Assembly (NCBI GenBank): GCA_900473415.1
Contig: UCLR01000016.1
Coordinates: 1 to 36,426 of the forward strand
Length of the DNA: 36,426 bases
Source of the DNA: Hyphomicrobiales bacterium
GTDB taxonomy: Bacteria; Pseudomonadota; Alphaproteobacteria; Rhizobiales; Beijerinckiaceae
Direction of reading: 5' to 3'
Shown: piece after piece, positions 22,641 through 30,938 of the stretch
Position numbering within the stretch: the first letter of the stretch is position 1
Layout: the number at the start of each line of letters is the position of its first letter
Position numbers and translations under genes: made by a program
Notes under the pieces: generated by a model
The model's input: only the letters and a program-made list of their open reading frames with translations
What the model was told of the DNA's origin: nothing
Databases searched by the model: none

Positions 22641-22880
22641 ATGGTCGCTTTGAGGAAGTCCGTAGAACCTGCGCGACGTCGCCACAGTCGGGCCCGCCAA
22701 GAGCTCTATCGCGAGCCGTGTTACGACGCCGACGGCAACCGCTACAAAGTCATCGTCTGGCGCGTCTGGCCAGGCCCGACCGCTTGGTACACGCTCGAGG
22801 ACGGCACACCCGTCCACTACGAGGACGAGTGCGTGTTCGCTCTGCCGAGCGGAAAGCTAATAAGCAGGTGCGGGGATTAG
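22641..22880 (+). CDS. Hypothetical protein, 79 aa
   Basis: A small protein with a very basic N-terminus (VEPARRRHSRARQELYREP) and a strand-rich remainder (NRYKVIVWRVWPGPTAWYTL, TPVHYEDECVFALPSGKLIS). It looks like a compact beta fold. ATG 22641 follows GAGGTG. The gene is in line with the next two small genes, all on the plus strand, and may share their transcript. No family recognised. Confidence 0.5.
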   Translation: MVALRKSVEPARRRHSRARQELYREPCYDADGNRYKVIVWRVWPGPTAWYTLEDGTPVHYEDECVFALPSGKLISRCGD

Positions 22881-22937
22881 GCGCGATCGTTCGGTGCCAA
22901 GCGGCAACTTTTCCGTCAAGGGCGGGATTGTAGAAAC

Positions 22938-23147
22938 ATGTCAGACAAGCAGATGGTTGCGGTGCCTGTAATCAAGGCCACGCGAATCGAGGTTAGCAGC
23001 GATCCGTGTGGGAATGCCCGTCTGATGTTCGAGACGGTGGGCGAGGCCGACGTTCTCCTAATTTTGCCGATGGCGGCATTAGCGGAACTTGAAGCCCTCC
23101 TTGCTCGCGCCAGCCAGGAACAGGCTAAGCATCAGGTCAAGCAGTAA
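22938..23147 (+). CDS. Small plasmid protein, 69 aa
   Basis: Related in layout to the protein at 18091-18312: a strand-rich middle (VIKATRIEVSSDPCGNARLM) and a C-terminal leucine-rich helix (MAALAELEALLARASQEQA). Both copies occur next to other tiny plasmid genes. Length and composition support a genuine gene; function unknown. ATG 22938 is the first in the frame, with GGGCGGGA further upstream as a weak ribosome-binding site. Confidence 0.6.
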   Translation: MSDKQMVAVPVIKATRIEVSSDPCGNARLMFETVGEADVLLILPMAALAELEALLARASQEQAKHQVKQ

Positions 23148-23167
23148 GCCAGGCGGGAAGCCGAACG

Positions 23168-23479
23168 ATGCTCGAAAGTGATGACCCCAGTTTCGGAATT
23201 AGCGGAAATGCTTGGATGAGCAGGAAGGCTCAAGTTCTTCTGCCGCCCTGTGATAGAGCTGCCGTTACCTGCTCATACGCACTCAGCACGTGCGGAAGAT
23301 ATTACGTGGGATTTATCGAAGGCCGGTTTGGCTCACTCATGAGCGCCAGACACCCCGTTGCCATATCCTTCCCCGGGGGCATGGTGAGGTATGTCGCTGT
23401 TACGGCTTTCAACGAGCGCTGGGCATCCTTTCAGGTACTTCGGTCAGATTGGATCGAGGGCAATGAGGGCCAAATCTAG
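23168..23479 (+). CDS. Hypothetical protein, 103 aa
   Basis: An unrecognised protein following the previous gene by 20 bases. The segment SYALSTCGRYYVGFIEGRFG and the strand-rich end (HPVAISFPGGMVRYVAVTAF, RWASFQVLRSDWIEG) suggest a beta-barrel-like soluble fold, PilZ-like at best; no RxxxR motif of c-di-GMP-binding PilZ is seen. GGGAAG precedes ATG 23168. Probably the last gene of a three-gene plus-strand cluster. Confidence 0.5.
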   Translation: MLESDDPSFGISGNAWMSRKAQVLLPPCDRAAVTCSYALSTCGRYYVGFIEGRFGSLMSARHPVAISFPGGMVRYVAVTAFNERWASFQVLRSDWIEGNEGQI

Positions 23480-23653
23480 GTCACCGTGCCATCGCCGGCC
23501 GGCAGAGCCGGACCTGCAATGAGACACTGGATGGGGTGACGGGCTCTCAGCGCCGAGACGCGCGCGGCATCAAGGGCATCCGCATGGAAGTCGCGGTGGC
23601 GCAGTTGCGGGCCGAGATTTAGCGGTACGCGGCTCTAAAGCGGAACTGAGTGG

Positions 23654-23734
23654 CTACCAGGGCCAGCGCTTCGACGCATACCAGGCTGCCGCAACGGCCA
23701 GCATCAGCACCGTCACTAGGATCGCATTGCCCAT
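23654..23734 (-). CDS. 26-aa membrane peptide
   Basis: MGNAILVTVLMLAVAAAWYA followed by SKRWPW: a single hydrophobic helix with a short basic, tryptophan-rich tail. ATG 23734 has GGAGGTCGCG directly upstream, one of the better ribosome-binding sites in the window, and the longer in-frame ORF has none. Small membrane peptides with such tails are known as stress or regulatory peptides and as type I toxins. Which this is cannot be told. Confidence 0.45.
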   Translation of the reverse strand: MGNAILVTVLMLAVAAAWYASKRWPW

Positions 23735-24014
23735 CGCGACCTCCGTCTGGAGATAGCCATTTGGGCCGCGATTGTTCCGTGGCCCGAAAGCGCTTCTGAT
23801 GTCTGGTCGCGATTGTTCTGTTTCGTCACCCAGCGTTTTGATGCAATCTAACGGAGCGTCGCCACGCTCCCGACGCAGGGCGTCGGGCTGCCCCACCAGC
23901 CCTCAGCCAGGACGGCTCGGCGTCCACCTCGCCGTCGATGAGGTGTCGACGTCCGTCTTAACTGGTCCTTTGCGATGCCGTAGCGCTCCTGAATTCTGCC
24001 GGGTTCAAGGTGTC
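23735..24014. other. Intergenic, nothing recognised
   Basis: About 280 bases downstream of the PRC-barrel gene and upstream of the 26-residue peptide, both on the minus strand. It should hold the peptide promoter. No RNA gene or hairpin with T-run was noticed. Confidence 0.3.
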
Positions 24015-24416
24015 TTACCTGCTCCACCGGCCCTCGTATTTGAATTCTGGCGCGGCCTTCAGCGCGTCCTTCGTGGTGTCCATAGTCGCGGACCACTTCT
24101 TGTCGTTCTCAGAGTAGACGACCTTCACCGCGGCCGGCGTCACCACTACATACCGCTCGCCGATACCGAGGAACCCGCCCACTGAAAGAATGATCCCAGA
24201 CAGCGCACCGTTCGAAACGACGAGGTCCTTGATCTCCCCGACGTTGTCTTTAGCGGTATTGTGAACATTGAGGCCGATAAGGTTGCTACTCAGTACATCA
24301 GTCGGCTGCGCCTTGATATAGACTTCACGCGTAGCCGTCGTCGCCGTCTGAGCATAAGCAAAGGTGCCTCCGACAATCGTCGAGGCAACGGAAAGCGCGA
24401 CGAGCATTTTGCGCAT
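24015..24416 (-). CDS. Exported PRC-barrel domain protein
   Basis: A 133-residue protein with signal peptide MRKMLVALSVASTIVGGTFA and a YAQ cleavage site, then a PRC-barrel domain (about 45-110): DVLSSNLIGLNVHNTAKDNV, GEIKDLVVSNG, GIILSVGGFLGIGERYVVVT. Exported PRC-barrel proteins are abundant in Rhizobiales and often stress-induced; a ligand is not known to me. ATG 24416 follows TTGGAGAATTCTCAA, which also supplies the ribosome-binding site, so the longer ORF to 24449 is rejected. Complete. Confidence 0.85.
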   Translation of the reverse strand: MRKMLVALSVASTIVGGTFAYAQTATTATREVYIKAQPTDVLSSNLIGLNVHNTAKDNVGEIKDLVVSNGALSGIILSVGGFLGIGERYVVVTPAAVKVVYSENDKKWSATMDTTKDALKAAPEFKYEGRWSR

Positions 24417-24501
24417 TTGAGAATTCTCCAAACATTGATCCCGAGCCACGCAAACAACGGCGATGAGTAAGGAATGTTCCTGAGCAGAAGAGTCGAATAC
24501 G

Positions 24502-24534
24502 AAAAAAGCCCCGCCAGCCGGAGCTGACGGGGCC
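24502..24534 (-). terminator. Intrinsic terminator of the phage-derived operon
   Basis: On the minus strand a GC-rich stem (GCCCCGTCAGC/GCTGGCGGGGC, one G-T pair) with loop TCCG is followed by TTTTTT. It lies about 60 bases after the last gene of the lysis cassette and before the PRC-barrel gene. Confidence 0.8.
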
Positions 24535-24594
24535 AGTCTGGGAGGTTAGACAAACGACGTCTCACAGCTCCAAACGGCCGGAGACGAGAATTGT

Positions 24595-24928
24595 TCAAGG
24601 CGACTTGAAGCCGCCACGCCGGGCCGGAGAGCCGCGACTCTCGATTACGCGATCGAGCCGTTCATTCACGCTCCCGACGACCTGCCCGACCTGCTCTCGC
24701 AGGCCTGACTTGCTGACATAGGTCTCTGCCATATGGACGCGCAGTGAGCGCGGCCTGGATCATTTCCGCTTTCGTGCTGGACGCCAGCGCAGCGATACCA
24801 GCCTTGTCTGCCGCGGCGATCGCATCGGACCGCGCCGACTGGATCATCCGCTCGATCCGGATCCAGATGCCGCCGGCGACGCCGGCGACGGTTAGCATAA
24901 AGACGACGAGCTCGGTCGTGATCGTCAT
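24595..24928 (-). pseudogene. Phage-type membrane protein, frameshifted
   Basis: Starts MTITTELVVFMLTVAGVAGG with one transmembrane helix, then a coiled-coil-like region (IRIERMIQSARSDAIAAADK). Near 24735-24745 the frame shifts; the expected continuation MAETYVSKSGLREQVGQVVG and NERLDRVIESRGS lies in a different frame and runs to the stop at 24595. A helix plus coiled coil of this sort is typical of small proteins next to prophage or GTA lysis genes. The ATG at 24928 overlaps the Rz1 stop as ATGA. One indel breaks it. Confidence 0.6.
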
Positions 24929-25119
24929 GCGCCCGCCTTCCAGTCGCAGGCGCCGACGCCCTTGGCGTTGTGGACGTCGACCTGCGCCCGCGTCTCGGCC
25001 GTGTCGCGCGAGGAGCCATGAATCGGGCTGAAGATCCGGCAACCGTCAATCACGGTCGAACTGCATGACGCGAGAGCGATCGCCGCGCAGCACGCGATCA
25101 GTTTCTTTGTGAGCCGCAT
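24925..25119 (-). CDS. Rz1-like outer-membrane spanin lipoprotein
   Basis: A 64-residue lipoprotein, MRLTKKLIACCAAIALASCS, with lipobox LASC (Cys19). Its first 74 bases are nested in another frame within the end of the Rz-like gene, the classic Rz/Rz1 arrangement of tailed phages. Rz1 is the outer-membrane half of the spanin pair that fuses inner and outer membranes in the last step of lysis. The mature part (STVIDGCRIFSPIHGSSRDT) is not as proline-rich as lambda Rz1. It appears intact. Confidence 0.7.
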   Translation of the reverse strand: MRLTKKLIACCAAIALASCSSTVIDGCRIFSPIHGSSRDTAETRAQVDVHNAKGVGACDWKAGA

Positions 25120-25300
25120 CGGCCGCCTCCTGTTGCTTGCGTTCGAGGTTGACGGTGGCGTCTCGCTCACCCTGCCGATATCGGTCGCAGCCATACAGGC
25201 CGGCGGCGGCCAGAAGTCCGGCGACGGCCCAGGCTTGCCAGGGAATGCTGCGGCCGATCTTCAGCAGCTCGGCGCCGACGGCGAGGGCGCCGGAGATCAC
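25046..25300 (-). CDS. Rz-like inner-membrane spanin
   Basis: An 84-residue protein with an N-terminal transmembrane anchor (SIPWQAWAVAGLLAAAGLYG) and a charged periplasmic coiled coil (RQGERDATVNLERKQQEAAD, AHKETDRVLRGDRSR). This is the layout of an i-spanin. Its ATG overlaps the upstream lysozyme-gene stop as ATGA, and the Rz1 gene starts inside its 3-prime end in another frame. It should act with Rz1 in phage lysis. It is intact although the lysozyme upstream is broken. Confidence 0.7.
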   Translation of the reverse strand: MISGALAVGAELLKIGRSIPWQAWAVAGLLAAAGLYGCDRYRQGERDATVNLERKQQEAADAAHKETDRVLRGDRSRVMQFDRD

Positions 25301-26078
25301 GCCGTCACCCCTTCGGGCAGGTCGAGCGCATCAGCTCGCGCCTTCGCCTTGCGCGCCGCGTACCAGCGATAGGCGATGCCGCCGGCCGTCAGGAGCAGGC
25401 CGGTTACGACGAGTGCCGTCACGACATTGCCGATCACGGTCGAGCTCGCGGCCAGCGGATCCAGCTGCTGGCGCGCCTGCTCGAGCAGGGCGCCCAGGCT
25501 GCCGGTGCCCTCGCCGGCGCCGGTCGTCGCGTGGGCGCCGCCCTTGGCGGGCAGGGCCTTCGCCTGGTCGATCGTCGCCTTCGCTCCGCCCCCGATGAAG
25601 AACGCCGGCTTCGGCCCCACCGAGCCCATCGCCCAAGCCTGGCCGAGCTGCTTGACCTACTCGACGCGAGCGGACCAGCCCCCCTTGAAGGTGCTCCACG
25701 TCTTCAGAGCCCGCGGGAAGGCAAGGCGCCGATCGAGGATCAGGGTGACCAGCTTGTCATGGTCGGGATAGGCCTCGACCGCAGCTAGCGTCGACTCGCC
25801 GATGGCACCGTCGACCTTGACCTTGCCGAGCGCACGCTGCAGCCATTTCACGGACTGAGCGGAGCCGGAATTCACCGCGCCGTCGAAAACGACGTAATCG
25901 ATGCCGGCCGGCTGTCACCCTTGATCGCATCCCAGTACTGCCGGCGATAGATCGCCTGCAGCTCGCTCTCATCGATCAGGCGCACGGACCGGCGATCTTC
26001 GCCGTGGCGACCGCGGAAGGCATCGTAGACCCGCTGCGTCACGCCCTTCATCGCGGCGCCGCCGGGGTCGAGTCCATC
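25297..26078 (-). pseudogene. GH108 phage lysozyme with membrane tail, multiply disrupted
   Basis: A glycoside-hydrolase 108 (N-acetylmuramidase) gene with a C-terminal transmembrane segment, in pieces. The N-terminal part (DPGGAAMKGVTQRVYDAFRG to IYRRQYWDAIKGD) begins right after an in-frame stop at 26079-26081, so the expected catalytic Glu segment upstream is lost. Near 25905-25915 the frame shifts to IDYVVFDGAVNSGSAQSVKW and the peptidoglycan-binding-like end. After GWSARVE an amber codon (25657-25659) interrupts the same frame, which then continues QLGQAWAMGSVGPKPAFFIG and a transmembrane helix (VVTALVVTGLLLTAGGIAYR). It overlaps the Rz gene. Non-functional as written. Confidence 0.75.
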
Positions 26079-26170
26079 TCAGACGTCATTCGCCCTCTCG
26101 GCAGCGGCGTGGTCTGAAGCTTGAGGAATTGATTGTCCGCTGTCATGCGCTGCTTGGATTGTTGAAGCAT
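26048..26170 (-). CDS. Possible 40-aa leader peptide or lysozyme 5-prime relic
   Basis: ATG 26170 follows GGAGAGGCGAC, a good ribosome-binding site, and the frame ends TPAAPR-stop overlapping the lysozyme remnant. The product (MLQQSKQRMTADNQFLKLQT) has no recognised family. It may be a short gene or just the mutated start of the lysozyme region. Confidence 0.25.
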   Translation of the reverse strand: MLQQSKQRMTADNQFLKLQTTPLPRGRMTSEMDSTPAAPR

Positions 26171-26229
26171 GTCGCCTCTCCTTGCGTTGTCGTCGATCAC
26201 CGGATGTTCGTCGCGAGCGAGCTGAAAGC

Positions 26230-26257
26230 AAAAAAGGCCGAGCATGAGCCCGGCCTT
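26230..26257 (-). terminator. Intrinsic terminator of the cold-shock gene
   Basis: On the minus strand AAGGCCGGGC-TCAT-GCTCGGCCTT is followed by four more T residues, about 60 bases after the cold-shock gene stop. It also separates that gene from the lysis cassette. Confidence 0.8.
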
Positions 26258-26316
26258 CCCGATGGCTATGGTCAAGGCGCCAGTACATCCGTGGTCGCCG
26301 TCGACGCATCGCCTGA

Positions 26317-26526
26317 TTACGCGGCCTGGAGCTGTTCCGCTGCCATCTTCCCGGACTTGTTGTCGCGCGCGACCTCAAACCCGATCTTCTGGCCCTCGCG
26401 CAGGTCCCGCATTCCAGCCCTCTCGAGGGCGGAGACATGAACGAACACATCCTGACCGCCGTCGTCGGGCTGGATGAAGCCGAAGCCCTTGGTGGAATTG
26501 AACCATTTCACGGTGCCGGTGGTCAT
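26317..26526 (-). CDS. Cold-shock domain protein (CspA family)
   Basis: A 69-residue single cold-shock domain, binding single-stranded RNA or DNA to remove structure. RNP1 is seen as KGFGFI (13-18) and RNP2 as VFVHV (27-31), with the usual [17 protein letters not shown] start. ATG 26526 is set by a GGGAGGG ribosome-binding site; the upstream in-frame start at 26547 is rejected. A long, AT-rich upstream region (about 26530-26760) fits a regulated 5-prime leader. Complete, with its own terminator. Confidence 0.95.
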   Translation of the reverse strand: MTTGTVKWFNSTKGFGFIQPDDGGQDVFVHVSALERAGMRDLREGQKIGFEVARDNKSGKMAAEQLQAA

Positions 26527-26791
26527 AAAAACCCTCCCTTTTGGCAAAATCTGTCACTCCCCGACAGGGTGACGGGCGAATTCAGAACGATTTTGAAAGG
26601 GGGGATCATCAAAATCGCGCTCAGAGCGCGGTAAAACAATAACCAACCAAGCAATCTCGATGCAATGATATCTAGATTATGACTTTCAAAATCGCAAGTG
26701 AATTCTTTTGACGCAATCGCAAAACAGGAAATAGTTGCCATTTTTATTTCCCATTGACCGATCCTTGCAGACGCCGGCCCGGGCCGGACGC
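26527..26791. other. AT-rich leader region of the cold-shock gene
   Basis: About 265 bases, much more AT-rich than the surroundings (26630-26750 in particular). It should contain the cold-shock gene promoter and an untranslated leader. No specific hairpin is assigned. Confidence 0.4.
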
Positions 26792-27279
26792 TCATCGCAG
26801 AGGACGAATGCGCCGCCAAAATCTTTCGACGACGACGCCGGCCGAAAACCCCGCCGCCACACCTGAAGGCCAATGAGCCAGGGCAGCGGCACGCGTCATT
26901 GCCAAAGCTGCGAAGGCACTCCACAGCCAGGGTGGCGAACTGGTCCCAGAACCGGCTAGAAACGACGCTAGGGCACCGGCGTGCATTGCATGCCCTGATG
27001 GAAGCGCGTCGCTCGCCCGCCCCACCAGCCCATGCGTTCCACGGGTCTGGATGACTCGATCGGGTCGTTGTTGATCGACAAACCTCTTAATCGCGTGATG
27101 AAGAGCCGTGGTCGTGGCGAAAACGGCGAGATAGCGCAGAGAGGTTCGGCGCTTCACAGGGGTGAGACCAGCCACCAGATCGCTCCGGCGCCCAACAATG
27201 TTCGCGCATCACAGGCCCATCCGAGGGCCTTAGCAATTCGGACGGTCCCGTTAGGAGCGTTCTGCGCGAGCGTCCGCAT
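26792..27279 (-). pseudogene. PAP2-family phosphatase, frameshifted
   Basis: A small membrane-associated PAP2 phosphatase. The N-terminal piece (MRTLAQNAPNGTVRIAKALG to GAIWWLVSPL) ends at a stop near 27154; the rest resumes one frame away (VKRRTSLRYLAVFATTTALH). That second piece has the full active-site set: KRFVDQQRP (KX6RP), PSGH and RAAALAH. If only the second part is translated from GTG 27175, a 127-residue protein with all motifs could still be made, lacking the first helix. Likely substrates are lipid phosphates. Whether the break is real is uncertain. Confidence 0.7.
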
Positions 27280-27386
27280 GGTTCTCTTCTCGCATTTGCT
27301 GACGTCCAGACGGATGCGAGGAATGCGAAACAACGACAATCTCGCGCTACGAAACATTCTGAACATGTGAACGGCGCCTTCGCCTC

Positions 27387-27421
27387 AAAAGTCGCCCGGC
27401 CCCACCAGCGCGGCGCCGGGC
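27387..27421 (-). terminator. Terminator after the DUF982 gene
   Basis: On the minus strand GCCCGGC and GCCGGGC arms around a 14-base loop are followed by GACTTTTG, seven bases after the stop. The loop is long, so efficiency may be moderate. Confidence 0.5.
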
Positions 27422-27427
27422 TTTAGG

Positions 27428-27721
27428 TCAGGCGTGGCCGCGTGAGCCTTCCCTGCGTCCAGCGAATGCGACTGCGTCTGGCGCGAGAAGGTCGTGCTTT
27501 TCCGCCCAGGATGCGAATAAGCCGCGGACTGTGTCCGGTTCGATCTCGCCGCGGATAGCCGCCAGGCAGGCCTTCAGCGCGAAGCCATGGACCGCATCGC
27601 GTCTGCTCGTCGGCCAGTCGGCCAGGAACATATAGGCCTCCATGGCGGACGCGATCGCCGCCGGATGCCCGAGCCCGGTCAGTATCACGACCGGCCTCTG
27701 GAAATCGTCCGATGTCATCAT
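27428..27721 (-). CDS. DUF982 domain protein, 97 aa
   Basis: A small protein of the DUF982 family, widespread in Rhizobiales and often plasmid-encoded, with no known function to me. Typical positions: FQRPVVILTGLGHPAAIASA near the N-terminus, AYMFLADWPTSRRDAVHGFA, LKACLAAIRGE, and FASWAEKH. ATG 27721 is preferred because GGGAGGACTGC precedes it; a much longer frame to 27883 has no such site. Complete length for the family. Confidence 0.8.
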   Translation of the reverse strand: MMTSDDFQRPVVILTGLGHPAAIASAMEAYMFLADWPTSRRDAVHGFALKACLAAIRGEIEPDTVRGLFASWAEKHDLLAPDAVAFAGRREGSRGHA

Positions 27722-27892
27722 GCAGTCCTCCCTGAACGGGGAGCGATTGCCAACGTTGCCATAGCCATATCCTCCTGGAAGCAACATGGATCCGGTTTGG
27801 TTGATCGCCGCGTCCAGCGCACTGTCGCTGTCGGCGGATGCCATGATTTTGGGAGGCTGTCCCGCGAGATCAAGTCCGCCCAAACATCGACG

Positions 27893-28162
27893 TCACTGGA
27901 GCCGGAACTCGCCGCTGACAGCGCTGAGGTCGGCGGGGCCGATCAGGTCCTTATGAGCCACGGTGATGCGGAACAGCTTGCCGTCGAGCTTCGCCTGCCA
28001 AAAGGCGAGGAACTTGTTTAGCTCCGGGAAGCGCGGGGCGAGGTCGTAGTCCTGCCAGATGTATTCCTGCAGGATCGAAGGGTGGTCGGGCAATCGGTAG
28101 AGGATGCCGGCAGTGGTCAAGCCATAGCCGGTGATCTGGTGGGCGAAGTCCGTCGAAGCCAT
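27893..28162 (-). CDS. usg: Usg family protein
   Basis: An 89-residue protein of the Usg family, first noted near trp genes in alphaproteobacteria. Conserved stretch: ITGYGLTTAGILYRLPDHPS, ILQEYIWQDYDLAPRFPELN, and the C-terminal SAVSGEFRLQ. The function is not established. ATG 28162 starts MASTDFAHQ, as in relatives; the longer ORF to 28210 is not needed. It is divergent from groES and 260 bases away from it. Chromosomal copies are usual, so this is a second copy on an accessory replicon or a transferred one. Confidence 0.85.
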   Translation of the reverse strand: MASTDFAHQITGYGLTTAGILYRLPDHPSILQEYIWQDYDLAPRFPELNKFLAFWQAKLDGKLFRITVAHKDLIGPADLSAVSGEFRLQ

Positions 28163-28257
28163 TCCTTTCAGCTCCCTGTCTTCATTGTGCCTATGGCAGC
28201 GGATTTTCAACGCCCTGACAAGCCGAAGGTTGCGGTTTGTGGCGCCTTTTCAGCCTG

Positions 28258-28284
28258 TTAGCACTCGTTTAAAAAAAGTGCTGC
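28258..28284. promoter_or_regulatory. Degenerate CIRCE (HrcA operator)
   Basis: The left half TTAGCACTC is perfect. After 9 bases the right half reads AAGTGCTGC against GAGTGCTAA, with six of nine matching. CIRCE is bound by the HrcA repressor in front of groESL operons in alphaproteobacteria. Weak right half suggests looser repression. Confidence 0.65.
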
Positions 28285-28290
28285 CGGCCT

Positions 28291-28319
28291 CTTGAAGGCA
28301 AAAATCGGGCAACCCAAAT
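28291..28319 (+). promoter_or_regulatory. Heat-shock (RpoH-type) promoter of groESL
   Basis: CTTGAAG (28291-28297) and CCCAAAT (28313-28319) with a 15-base spacer agree with the sigma-32/RpoH consensus CTTGAA and CCCATNT. It lies just after the CIRCE element and about 105 bases before the groES start. Confidence 0.6.
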
Positions 28320-28424
28320 CATCGCGCGGGCACGGCGCCTAAGGGGCGCGCGGAACCTCGCCGCGAGACCCGTACAGGGCCGACCCGCTTTGACATGTGA
28401 CCGACATGGAAACTGGAGGAACTC

Positions 28425-28739
28425 ATGAAGTTTCGGCCACTGCATGACCGCGTCGTCGTGAAGCGCGTCGACGCCGAGGAGAAGACCCGGGGCGGGATCA
28501 TCATTCCCGACACGGCCAAGGAAAAGCCGCAGGAGGGCGAGGTGGTCGCCGTCGGCGCCGGCGCGCGCGACGAGACCGGCAAGCTCGTGCCACTCGACGT
28601 TAAGGTGGGTGACCGCGTGCTCTTCGGCAAATGGAGCGGCACCGAGGTCAAGATCGACGGCCAGGATCTCCTGATCATGAAGGAGAGCGACATCATGGGC
28701 GTCGTCGAGACGACCGCGACCCTCAAGCAGGCCGCCTGA
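28425..28739 (+). CDS. groES: GroES co-chaperonin
   Basis: A 104-residue Hsp10 that caps the GroEL ring. [20 protein letters not shown], the mobile loop [20 protein letters not shown] (about 19-38) and the C-terminal [13 protein letters not shown] are all standard. ATG 28425 follows ACTGGAGGAACTC. It is 58 bases upstream of groEL, with which it forms the groESL operon behind the CIRCE and heat-shock promoter. Full length, so probably functional. Confidence 0.97.
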   Translation: MKFRPLHDRVVVKRVDAEEKTRGGIIIPDTAKEKPQEGEVVAVGAGARDETGKLVPLDVKVGDRVLFGKWSGTEVKIDGQDLLIMKESDIMGVVETTATLKQAA

Positions 28740-28791
28740 CGGGGCCTTCATCCCATCTCATCAACCTGAAACCTCAAGTCTGAAGGAGTGA

Positions 28792-30423
<1,632 letters not shown>

Positions 30424-30431
30424 GCATCGAG

Positions 30432-30459
30432 GGCGCCGCGGCTTCCGCGGCGCCTTTCT
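30432..30459 (+). terminator. groEL terminator
   Basis: A perfect 10-bp stem GGCGCCGCGG/CCGCGGCGCC with a 3-base loop, then TTTCT, 8 bases after the groEL stop. Confidence 0.75.
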
Positions 30460-30550
30460 GACGCCAGGATTTCCCATCGCTGCCTTTGGTCGCGCACCTG
30501 GAACGACACACAAAAGTCAGTGAATAAGTCTTATACTTGAGGCATTCGAT

Positions 30551-30817
30551 ATGACTGATAGTCCGCAGGAACGTAAGGAAATCCCGGCCGCCGAACGCTT
30601 CAAAGCTTTCGTTTCGAGCCCTGAGAACGCAACCTATGGGCTCAAGGACAATCTCCTGGCCGTTATGACCCGGGATGGCTCGGCGACCTGGCAGACGGTC
30701 GCCGCTCACATCGAATCTCAATTGCCCGCCGCTGGAGAGTACGCGACCGTACGTTTGAACGCGATGCTTGCTCTGATCAGAACGCTGTCAAACCGACAAA
30801 CGCCCGAGGCCAGATGA
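30551..30817 (+). CDS. Unknown 88-aa protein between groEL and htpG
   Basis: An unrecognised protein with a charged N-terminus (MTDSPQERKEIPAAERFKAF) and two helical segments (NATYGLKDNLLAVMTRDGSA, GEYATVRLNAMLALIRTLSN). No cysteine, signal peptide or known motif. It lies between the groEL terminator and htpG, all on the plus strand, with 120 bases to htpG. The upstream sequence CTTATACTTGAGG could be part of a promoter. Its place suggests a stress-related role, which is inference only. Confidence 0.6.
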   Translation: MTDSPQERKEIPAAERFKAFVSSPENATYGLKDNLLAVMTRDGSATWQTVAAHIESQLPAAGEYATVRLNAMLALIRTLSNRQTPEAR

Positions 30818-30938
30818 GTGGCGCGTTCCGACGGTTGCAACCTCGACCGTCGCCGCAGGCGAACTAGCTCGACACGTTTCCGCCAGGTATCGCTTTCTGC
30901 CAGAAAGTTCCTGTTGCCCATCTATCCGGAAAATCCGA

